Part shown: positions 1 through 5,222 of the stretch, in pieces
How the letters are laid out: the number at the start of each line of letters is the position of its first letter
How positions within the stretch are numbered: the stretch's first letter is position 1
Assembly (NCBI GenBank): GCA_002389705.1
Contig: DGQJ01000087.1
Span: forward strand, 3,745-10,053
Reading direction: 5' to 3'
DNA length: 6,309 nt
DNA from: Bacteroidales bacterium UBA4417
Lineage (GTDB): Bacteria > Bacteroidota > Bacteroidia > Bacteroidales > UBA4417
The notes under the pieces: generated by a model
The model's input: only the letters and a program-made list of their open reading frames with translations
Databases searched by the model: none
What the model was told of the DNA's origin: nothing
Made by a program: the position numbers and the translations under genes

Positions 1-23
1 CTTCCGACTTCCGTCTTCCGACC
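1..23. repeat. Heptamer tandem repeat (CTTCCGW) at window edge
   Basis: Three consecutive 7-base units, CTTCCGA, CTTCCGT and CTTCCGA, run from base 1 to 21 and are followed by CC. Only the seventh base varies. The array starts at the first base of the window, so it probably continues to the left. It lies in the spacer downstream of porZ and is not part of any open frame that I can support. Its function is unknown. Confidence 0.65.
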
Positions 24-105
24 TTTCCATTACAAGCCAAATTGATTAACAATTTCAGACAGTTTCTTAATGATTAAACGCAACCGGATTCGTTGAGCAC
101 ATGCG
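24..105. other. 3' flank of porZ, no gene seen
   Basis: This AT-rich spacer follows the porZ stop codon, which lies at 106-108 on the minus strand. It contains a 6-bp inverted repeat, AAATTG (39-44) and CAATTT (50-55), with a 5-base loop. This could form a weak hairpin in the porZ transcript. No U-run follows it on the minus strand, so I do not call it a terminator. No coding region is recognisable. Confidence 0.5.
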
Positions 106-2460
106 TCAGCGCACAAAAAGTATTTTGCCGGTGGTTTTCATGCTGCCATCGGGGTTGGTAACAAACACCAGGTACACGCCGGTATTCACCTTGCGGCCTT
201 CGAGGTTATTCCCATCCCATATAACCTGTCCGCCCTGTGCCTGGGTTTCCCACACTAGCGCCCCCGAAACATCTGTAATTTTAATGTTCGAATCAACGAT
301 CAGGTTGCTGATGAAAATAGCGCCCTGGTAACCCGGCCTTACCGGGTTGGGGTAAATAAACAGCGAATCTAACGTTTGCTGTGCTTCAACTTTATAATCC
401 TGGTACGAAACAATGCCCTGTGAGGTTCCGAAATAAACAGTTCCGTTAGACGATATTTTGATGGATTGTATGGTATTGGATAACAATGGGCTGTTTGTTT
501 CAGTAAAATGCAGCAGTTCCTTGCCGCCGTCGGCCGACATCAGGAAAACGCCGGCTTTCTCGGTTCCGATCCATTTTTCGTTGTTGCCATTTATGGCCAT
601 AGCCGTAATCAGTTCGGTGCCAAGCAGGTCGTGCAAATAACCATCTTCTTCAACCTGCACCACTTCGGCATCGTAGTTACCACCTGTAAATACATTACCT
701 GGTGAAATGATTCTTGATACTCCCTGGTCCGATCCCAGCCAAAGCTCACCATTGCGATCAACAACCATGCAGGTAACCGCCGTGCCTATGAGTTTGCCAT
801 AGCCGGTAGCACTGGTAAGCTTTTTCATGTTATCGTCTGCCGTGTTATCGAGGGTATTGTTGTCGTTAAAAACAAATAAACCCAGATCGCGGCAGTGCAT
901 CCATTTCTGATTTTCGAGGTCAATCACAATTCCCCCAACATCGGGCGTATTTCCCAGGGCAGCGAGGTTATATGATTTCCATTCGCCGGTTGATTTGCGC
1001 ACAGATAAAATATTGGGCACGCCTGAGTTGGTTATCCAAAGATTTTTATACTGGTCGTAAGCAACGCCACCTATGCGACAATATCCGAAACCATAGCCAT
1101 TAATAAATTGTAACGAACTGTTTTCGGGGGTATATACATTCTTCAGTTCATTGTTATCGAATTCCAGAACGCCATAACCCCAGGTACCCAGGAAAGCATG
1201 GTTCCCATCGGCAGGATCGGCAGCAGCGCACAGCACATCACGGTATTCGGCCATTTCCGGCACGTTGGTAAAATTAAAACTATTCCAGTTTTTGCTGTCG
1301 AAAGTATAAGCCTGGGCTATTCGGTACAGGTTTCCAAAAGAAGCATTGCGGCCTCCGGGTACCGCCCATAACTGGCGACCGCTTATATCCATAGCGGCCA
1401 CATCAATCGAAACAGGCCCATCGAACAAATACTGAGTACTAATATTATCGCTGCCAATACTCCACATGCCTTGCTCATTGTCAGCCACCCACACCAGGCC
1501 ATTCTTGTCGATCAGCGCATCTTTCGGGTTAACATGCACATTTGGTTTATACCAGTCGTAATATGTTTCGGCTGAGCCATCGGGTTTATACACGCAAACA
1601 TGGTAAACATTGCTCACTACCAGCCTGTCGCCGCAAACTCGCATCGACGTACGTATTACCGGATCGTTAGGCTGGAATTTCGTCCAGCTATTTCCGTTCT
1701 TTACAAACATGGAATCACCATCCCATTTGCCGGTTGATTTGTTGGTATAAATCTGGCCCGAAAACGAAGTAATAAGATTAAAATTATCAGTTGGACCGCT
1801 GATTGTTTTATCCTGGATCCAGTTTACATAATAAGCCAGGTTGGTGTTAGCCGCGGCCGCGTAAATACCTTTCTCGGTAGCTGCATAAAACTTATTTTCA
1901 GGTTCATGGAAAGCCAGCGCTCTTACATTGATCTGCGATCCGGAAGGCCCGATGTAATAGGTATCTTTAATTTCGGCCTTTTCAATATCGAGCACCACAA
2001 TGCCAAAACCACAGGCAAGGTAAGCCAGTTTGTCAATTACCAGTATGCTGTTAATGGTTTTATTCCCCTCTATCTGCTTACGCTTGATATCAGGGATATT
2101 CACAACATCCGATCCCTTTACCAGGTCGATGTTGGTATTTGAATAAGCAACCACCAGAGTATTAAGTTTGCTGCAAAAAGCAATACTGCTGATGCCGATA
2201 TCCGATAGCCCCCCGGTTACCTTGTTAAGGCGATTGAGGCTATTGTCAGTTTTATCGTAATAAACCAGGCTGTAGGGTGTTGCAGCAAAAACCTGGTTAT
2301 TTGCTTCGGCAACTGCTACACATTGCTTGTAAGGCAGGTGATCGAGCCATTGGCTATAGCTCACGCTTTGCGCCTGCATTCTGTAAAAGGACGATATCAG
2401 TACAAAAAATACCAATATTCTCCGGTTCGGAAACTTCATAAGGAGTAATAAAAACTGCAT
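106..2460 (-). CDS. porZ: Type IX secretion system protein PorZ (beta-propeller surface protein)
   Basis: PorZ is a surface component of the Bacteroidota type IX secretion system. In Porphyromonas gingivalis it delivers anionic LPS to the PorU sortase, which attaches cargo to the cell surface. The 784-residue length is close to the P. gingivalis protein. After a signal peptide, the N-terminal propeller carries the family-like stretches SQWLDHLPYK, AATPYSLVYYDK, VAYSNTNIDLVKG and CGFGIVVLDIEKAEIKDTYYIGP (about residues 36-172). Reg_prop-type blades follow, for example GELWLGSDQGVSRI (about 571-584), EKWIGTEKAGVFLM (about 628-641) and GTVYFGTSQGIVSY (about 673-686). Residues 697-784 form a type A sorting domain with YPNPVRPG and a terminal GKILFVR. 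Start choice: the first Met gives MQFLLLL ahead of the basic region. Met8 (base 2439) gives a more typical signal peptide, MKFPNRRILVFFVLISSF, ending near MQAQS, and is my preferred start. No other por or gld genes are in the window. Generic two-component propeller annotation is the main alternative name. Confidence 0.85.
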   Translation of the reverse strand: MQFLLLLMKFPNRRILVFFVLISSFYRMQAQSVSYSQWLDHLPYKQCVAVAEANNQVFAATPYSLVYYDKTDNSLNRLNKVTGGLSDIGISSIAFCSKLNTLVVAYSNTNIDLVKGSDVVNIPDIKRKQIEGNKTINSILVIDKLAYLACGFGIVVLDIEKAEIKDTYYIGPSGSQINVRALAFHEPENKFYAATEKGIYAAAANTNLAYYVNWIQDKTISGPTDNFNLITSFSGQIYTNKSTGKWDGDSMFVKNGNSWTKFQPNDPVIRTSMRVCGDRLVVSNVYHVCVYKPDGSAETYYDWYKPNVHVNPKDALIDKNGLVWVADNEQGMWSIGSDNISTQYLFDGPVSIDVAAMDISGRQLWAVPGGRNASFGNLYRIAQAYTFDSKNWNSFNFTNVPEMAEYRDVLCAAADPADGNHAFLGTWGYGVLEFDNNELKNVYTPENSSLQFINGYGFGYCRIGGVAYDQYKNLWITNSGVPNILSVRKSTGEWKSYNLAALGNTPDVGGIVIDLENQKWMHCRDLGLFVFNDNNTLDNTADDNMKKLTSATGYGKLIGTAVTCMVVDRNGELWLGSDQGVSRIISPGNVFTGGNYDAEVVQVEEDGYLHDLLGTELITAMAINGNNEKWIGTEKAGVFLMSADGGKELLHFTETNSPLLSNTIQSIKISSNGTVYFGTSQGIVSYQDYKVEAQQTLDSLFIYPNPVRPGYQGAIFISNLIVDSNIKITDVSGALVWETQAQGGQVIWDGNNLEGRKVNTGVYLVFVTNPDGSMKTTGKILFVR

Positions 2461-2467
2461 GCTTATT

Positions 2468-2477
2468 AATAACTGTT
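2468..2477 (-). promoter_or_regulatory. Possible operator half-site AACAGTTATT upstream of porZ
   Basis: On the porZ coding strand the 10-mer AACAGTTATT lies 7 bases before the first possible start (2460) and 28 bases before the preferred start (2439). The same 10-mer forms both arms of the inverted repeat upstream of the divergent sigma-factor gene. A shared exact 10-mer at both promoters suggests a common DNA-binding factor, but its role is inferred only from recurrence and position. Confidence 0.35.
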
Positions 2478-2502
2478 CAAAGCGGCTTTTAGTATTCGCA
2501 CC

Positions 2503-2551
2503 ATTGGATTAAGCATAAAAAATGCATTTCAATCCAATTAGTGAAAATGCA
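2503..2551. repeat. Two overlapping, mutually exclusive hairpins upstream of porZ
   Basis: The first hairpin has perfect 8-bp outer arms, ATTGGATT (2503-2510) and AATCCAAT (2531-2538). It also has an inner stem, GCAT (2513-2516) with ATGC (2522-2525), around an A5 loop. The second pairs TGCATTTC (2523-2530) with GAAAATGCA (2543-2551), with one bulged A. They share bases 2523-2538, so only one can form at a time. The structures lie 43 to 91 bases upstream of the outermost porZ start. Whether they are transcribed is unknown. Confidence 0.5.
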
Positions 2552-2608
2552 GCCAGGTATCTGCGGTTAAAAAAAGTACCATTCAAACTATCCTGCTTTT
2601 GTGCCTAA

Positions 2609-2642
2609 GCTGGGTTGGATGAACCTGTTCGGGATAACCAGC
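2609..2642. repeat. Imperfect 34-bp dyad, possible operator
   Basis: The outer arms GCTGG (2609-2613) and CCAGC (2638-2642) and the inner arms GAAC (2621-2624) and GTTC (2627-2630) share exactly the same centre, between 2625 and 2626. One further pair (2615 with 2636) falls between them. Concentric arms like this are typical of sites bound by symmetric proteins, but no specific regulator can be named. Confidence 0.4.
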
Positions 2643-2649
2643 ATCATTC

Positions 2650-2657
2650 CAAAATTA
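2650..2657 (-). promoter_or_regulatory. Possible -7 element for porZ
   Basis: On the minus strand these bases read TAATTTTG, a full match to the Bacteroidota housekeeping -7 consensus TAnnTTTG. No TTTG-type -33 element is found at the expected distance upstream. It would also leave a leader of about 200 bases, containing the hairpins at 2503-2551, before porZ. An 8-mer with two free positions in AT-rich DNA can easily arise by chance. Confidence 0.25.
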
Positions 2658-2741
2658 AGAAAATTTAACATTCCCGGGGTATTAAAAAAATACAGGAACA
2701 GCTAATAAACTGATTTTATGAGTGATAACAATTTCCTGTTG

Positions 2742-2772
2742 AAAAATGCAAAAACAAAAAGATCGCATTTTT
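2742..2772. repeat. 8-bp inverted repeat AAAAATGC/GCATTTTT
   Basis: AAAAATGC (2742-2749) and GCATTTTT (2765-2772) are perfect inverted copies around a 15-base A-rich spacer. The repeat ends 11 bases before the possible sigma-gene -7 element, so it covers the place where a -33 element would lie. It could be an operator or simply curved A-tract DNA. It resembles a terminator only weakly because its stem has just two G/C pairs. Confidence 0.4.
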
Positions 2773-2783
2773 AAAAAATTTAT

Positions 2784-2791
2784 TACCTTCA
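2784..2791 (+). promoter_or_regulatory. Possible -7 element for the sigma-factor gene
   Basis: TACCTTCA, in the context TTTATTACCTTCAC, resembles the Bacteroidota -7 element TAnnTTTG at four of six fixed positions. Transcription starting a few bases downstream would give a leader of about 110 bases carrying both hairpins at 2832-2884. No TTTG -33 element is seen upstream. The purine-rich AAGGAG at 2805-2810 lies inside the predicted leader, far from the sigma start. Confidence 0.3.
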
Positions 2792-2831
2792 CATCCCAAA
2801 AACCAAGGAGACCTGTATTAATAAATTGAAA

Positions 2832-2851
2832 ATCATTACATTGTTAATGAT
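2832..2851 (+). repeat. 7-bp hairpin in sigma-gene leader
   Basis: ATCATTA (2832-2838) and TAATGAT (2845-2851) are perfect inverted copies around a 6-base loop. The hairpin ends exactly where the next, larger inverted repeat begins, so the two would stack directly in an RNA leader. Confidence 0.5.
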
Positions 2852-2884
2852 AAACAGTTATTTTTCAGGGCTAAATAACTGTTT
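2852..2884 (+). repeat. 12-bp perfect inverted repeat upstream of sigma-factor gene
   Basis: AAACAGTTATTT (2852-2863) and AAATAACTGTTT (2873-2884) are perfect 12-bp inverted copies around a 9-base spacer. They end 24 bases before the sigma-factor ATG. Each arm contains AACAGTTATT, also found upstream of porZ. No U-run follows, so an intrinsic terminator is unlikely. It could be a palindromic operator, perhaps for autoregulation, or an RNA hairpin near the ribosome entry site. Confidence 0.6.
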
Positions 2885-2908
2885 GAATAAAAAACCTTTA
2901 CCAAGTAA

Positions 2909-3481
2909 ATGATTCACTATTCTGATTTTGCCATAGTTGAAGGCCTCCGGCTCAATAGTGATTTTATCATTCGCTATGTGTATAAGGAATTTTTTCCCAC
3001 CATCAAGTACCTGATCAAGAACAATGCAGGCCTCGAAGAGGATGCTGAAGATGTATTTCAGGAAGCATTACTTGTGATTTTAACAAAAATAAAAGATGAT
3101 AATTTTGAACTAAGTTCTTCATTTATAACCTATTTATATTCGATCAGTAAAAACATCTGGCTGCAGCGACTGAAACGGAAACGTATGACCAGCAAGAATC
3201 AGGATGAGCTGACTCGCTATTTCGATACACCTGAAATAGGACTGGAAGTACATCTTGAGTATGAAGAAAAATACCAGTCATTTGTAAGGCAATTTGAGAA
3301 CTTGAGTGAAGACTGCCAGAAGTTACTCAAGTTGTTCCTCACCAAAATGTCGGCCAAAGAAATAGCCGACAATATGGGCTATAAATCGGAGTTTTACGCC
3401 AAAACCAAGAAATATCTCTGCAAGGAAGCGTTGAAAAAACTGGTTGAAAATGATCCTGAACTCAAAGGAATAGTAGGGTAA
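2909..3481 (+). CDS. ECF-type RNA polymerase sigma factor (sigma-70 family)
   Basis: This 190-residue protein has the two-domain layout of an extracytoplasmic-function sigma factor, which directs RNA polymerase to a specific promoter set. Region 2 spans about residues 20-95. It includes the acidic stretch EEDAEDVFQEALLVI (43-57), the usual core-binding signature, and the FITYLYSISKNIW helix (72-84) followed by basic RLKRKR (87-92). A linker of about 35 residues leads to region 4 (about 132-179), with SEDCQKLLKLF and the helix-turn-helix SAKEIADNMGYKSEFYAKTKKY. Length and order are normal for the family. No anti-sigma gene (FecR-like or zinc-finger) follows; ispG starts 37 bases later on the same strand. 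The ATG at 2909 has no Shine-Dalgarno sequence, which is common in this phylum. The leader carries strong inverted repeats. Its regulon is unknown, and the divergent porZ is a candidate target by position only. Confidence 0.85.
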   Translation: MIHYSDFAIVEGLRLNSDFIIRYVYKEFFPTIKYLIKNNAGLEEDAEDVFQEALLVILTKIKDDNFELSSSFITYLYSISKNIWLQRLKRKRMTSKNQDELTRYFDTPEIGLEVHLEYEEKYQSFVRQFENLSEDCQKLLKLFLTKMSAKEIADNMGYKSEFYAKTKKYLCKEALKKLVENDPELKGIVG

Positions 3482-3518
3482 GCCAGCAGCGCAGCACCCT
3501 GAAAGCACCAAGCAGAAA

Positions 3519-5129
3519 ATGATTTCAGCATACAAATCGGGAATAATACAAATTGGCGATCTGCCTCTGGGCGGACATTACCCTATCAGGGTACAGTCCA
3601 TGACCAATACCAATACCAACGATATTGAAGCAACCGTGGCACAAACCATCAGGCTGGCCGAAGCCGGCTGCGAAATGGTTCGTATTACTGCCCAGGGAAT
3701 TACCGAGGCTCAAAACCTGGCGCTCATCCGTAAAAACCTCCATGTCCGGGGTATAAAAATTCCGCTTATTGCCGATATACATTTCAACCCGCATGCTGCC
3801 GAGGTAGCTGCTGCAATTGTTGAAAAGGTGAGGATAAATCCCGGAAACTATACCGACAAACGCGAATCGAAACATACCTTGTCGGCCAGGGAATACGATG
3901 AAGAGCTTGAGCGTATTGCTCAGCGGCTGCGGCCTCTGCTTAGAATCTGCAGTTACAACGGAACAGCCATACGTATAGGCACCAATCATGGATCGCTGAG
4001 CAGCCGCATTATGGACCGTTATGGCGATACGCCCGAAGGCATGGTTGAGAGCGCACTTGAATTTGGAAGGATTTGTCGCGACGAAGGTTTCAGCAAGGTA
4101 GTATTCTCCATGAAATCAAGTAATGTACGGGTAATGGTGCAATCAACCCGGCTGCTGGCTCAAAAAATGGAATCGGAAGGCATGAATTTCCCGATACACC
4201 TGGGCGTTACCGAAGCCGGCGATGGCGAAGATGGCATCATTAAATCAGCGGCAGGCATCGGCACCTTGCTCGAAGAAGGCATTGGAGACACCATACGGGT
4301 TTCGCTCACCGGTGCCCCTGAAATAGAAATTCCGGTTGCACTGGCAATAACCGCGCGTTATAACAGTTCCCGAAACCCGGGATTAACCCTGGAACCAGTT
4401 TCGGCAACGCAGGCTGAAGCATGGCAAAACAGGCAGACCACGGCAGCAACAGGTATTGGAGGGAATTATCCTGTAGGTGTGCTTGCCAAAATTAATGACA
4501 GCAAATTCCTGGTTGATGAAAACTTATCGGTACCAGATCCATTGCCGGCACATGCTTTCAGGTTCGTTGATACCGTTGAGGGCAATGCTGCCGGGATGCG
4601 AAACCAGCTGGAAAAGCTTGACCCGGCAAAACGCCGCCCGCTTGTACTCAAAAACACGTATCTAACAACTGACTTACTTCGTTTCCATGTTGATAGCGCC
4701 ATTGATTTTGGCAGCCTGCTGATTGATGGCATCGGTGATTGTATCTGGCCGGTGGCCCCCGGAATAGATTCGAAAACCGTTTATCATACTGCGTTTGCAT
4801 TGCTTCAGGCTACACGGGCCAGGATTACCCGCACCGAGTTTATCTCCTGCCCTTCCTGTGGCCGTACGCTTTTTGATATCGAAAAAACATTGCAGCAGGT
4901 AAAGACCGAAACGCATCACCTGAAAGGACTTAAAATTGCTGTGATGGGCTGCATTGTAAACGGACCCGGCGAAATGGCCGATGCCGATTACGGATATGTA
5001 GGAGCTGGTGCCGGAAAAGTTTCGCTGTATAAAGGGAAAAACGTGATGTACAAAAACATACCTGAAACCGAAGCTATTCCCATGCTGGTACAGCTGATTA
5101 AAGATTCGGGCGACTGGGTGGAAGTTTAA
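3519..5129 (+). CDS. ispG: 4-hydroxy-3-methylbut-2-en-1-yl diphosphate synthase (IspG/GcpE)
   Basis: IspG is the [4Fe-4S] enzyme that converts 2-C-methyl-D-erythritol 2,4-cyclodiphosphate to HMBPP, the penultimate step of the MEP isoprenoid pathway, in the cytoplasm. The N-terminal TIM-barrel domain (about 1-270) shows PIRVQSMTNT (22-31), ADIHFNP (85-91), KVRINPGN (103-110), NHGSLSSRIM (156-165) and LGVTEAGDGEDG (228-239). The C-terminal iron-sulfur domain (about 440-536) has CPSC (Cys444, Cys447), MGCIVNGPGE (Cys478, Glu485) and ADADYGYVGAG. The three cluster cysteines and the adjacent Glu are all present, with the Cys-to-Glu spacing of the E. coli enzyme. Between the domains lies the additional domain typical of Bacteroidota, Chlamydiae and plants. 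It is short here: the protein has 536 residues, against roughly 610-620 that I recall for Bacteroides. The ATG at 3519 fits the family N-terminus and has no strong Shine-Dalgarno. The 37-base gap suggests co-transcription with the sigma gene. Confidence 0.95.
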   Translation: MISAYKSGIIQIGDLPLGGHYPIRVQSMTNTNTNDIEATVAQTIRLAEAGCEMVRITAQGITEAQNLALIRKNLHVRGIKIPLIADIHFNPHAAEVAAAIVEKVRINPGNYTDKRESKHTLSAREYDEELERIAQRLRPLLRICSYNGTAIRIGTNHGSLSSRIMDRYGDTPEGMVESALEFGRICRDEGFSKVVFSMKSSNVRVMVQSTRLLAQKMESEGMNFPIHLGVTEAGDGEDGIIKSAAGIGTLLEEGIGDTIRVSLTGAPEIEIPVALAITARYNSSRNPGLTLEPVSATQAEAWQNRQTTAATGIGGNYPVGVLAKINDSKFLVDENLSVPDPLPAHAFRFVDTVEGNAAGMRNQLEKLDPAKRRPLVLKNTYLTTDLLRFHVDSAIDFGSLLIDGIGDCIWPVAPGIDSKTVYHTAFALLQATRARITRTEFISCPSCGRTLFDIEKTLQQVKTETHHLKGLKIAVMGCIVNGPGEMADADYGYVGAGAGKVSLYKGKNVMYKNIPETEAIPMLVQLIKDSGDWVEV

Positions 5130-5222
5130 AAACCAGGTCGTTTCTGGCAAAAGTTCACTCTAAACCAGGATATTTTGCATCAGTCTTTCAGATTCGGAAA
5201 TTGAAGGTTGCGACCCAAAATT
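5130..5222. other. Convergent spacer between ispG and the lipid-kinase gene
   Basis: The spacer between the two convergent stop codons contains only weak pairing: CCAG/CTGG around 5133-5147 and a 7-bp stem with two G-U pairs at 5185-5191/5201-5207. Neither is followed by a U-run on either strand. I see no convincing intrinsic terminator and no gene. The octamer AAACCAGG occurs at 5130-5137 and 5162-5169. Confidence 0.4.

Larger units (their letters stand above)
2461..2908. other. Divergent porZ/sigma intergenic region rich in inverted repeats
   Basis: This 448-bp spacer separates two divergent genes and has no convincing long open frame. It holds a copy of AACAGTTATT near porZ, overlapping hairpins at 2503-2551, a 34-bp dyad at 2609-2642, an AT-rich inverted repeat at 2742-2772, a possible promoter element at 2784-2791 and two abutting hairpins at 2832-2884. 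The half near the sigma gene is strongly A/T-rich with A runs. The amount of dyad symmetry suggests regulatory DNA or a structured leader. I do not recognise any known riboswitch or small-RNA family. Confidence 0.6.

Noticed and set aside
106..2460. Reading the propeller protein as a two-component sensor kinase fragment
   Set aside because: There is no Y_Y_Y, histidine kinase or response-regulator domain. The protein ends in a complete type IX sorting domain, and its N-terminus fits PorZ.
2440..2512. Plus-strand AAGGAG (2440-2445) before an ATG at 2459, suggesting a small plus-strand gene
   Set aside because: The frame closes after only 17 codons, the spacing is long, and it lies antisense to the porZ signal peptide.
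2852..2884. Intrinsic terminator or attenuator before the sigma gene
   Set aside because: The stem is AT-rich and followed by GAATAAAAAACC, with no U-tract, so it does not have terminator form.
3525..3989. 154-codon minus-strand open frame inside ispG
   Set aside because: It lies wholly antisense to a strongly conserved enzyme and its translation has no recognisable family features. The same holds for the antisense frames at 4466-4732 and 4674-5150.
5130..5222. Bidirectional terminator between the convergent genes
   Set aside because: The possible stems are short, contain wobbles, and lack a U-run on either strand.
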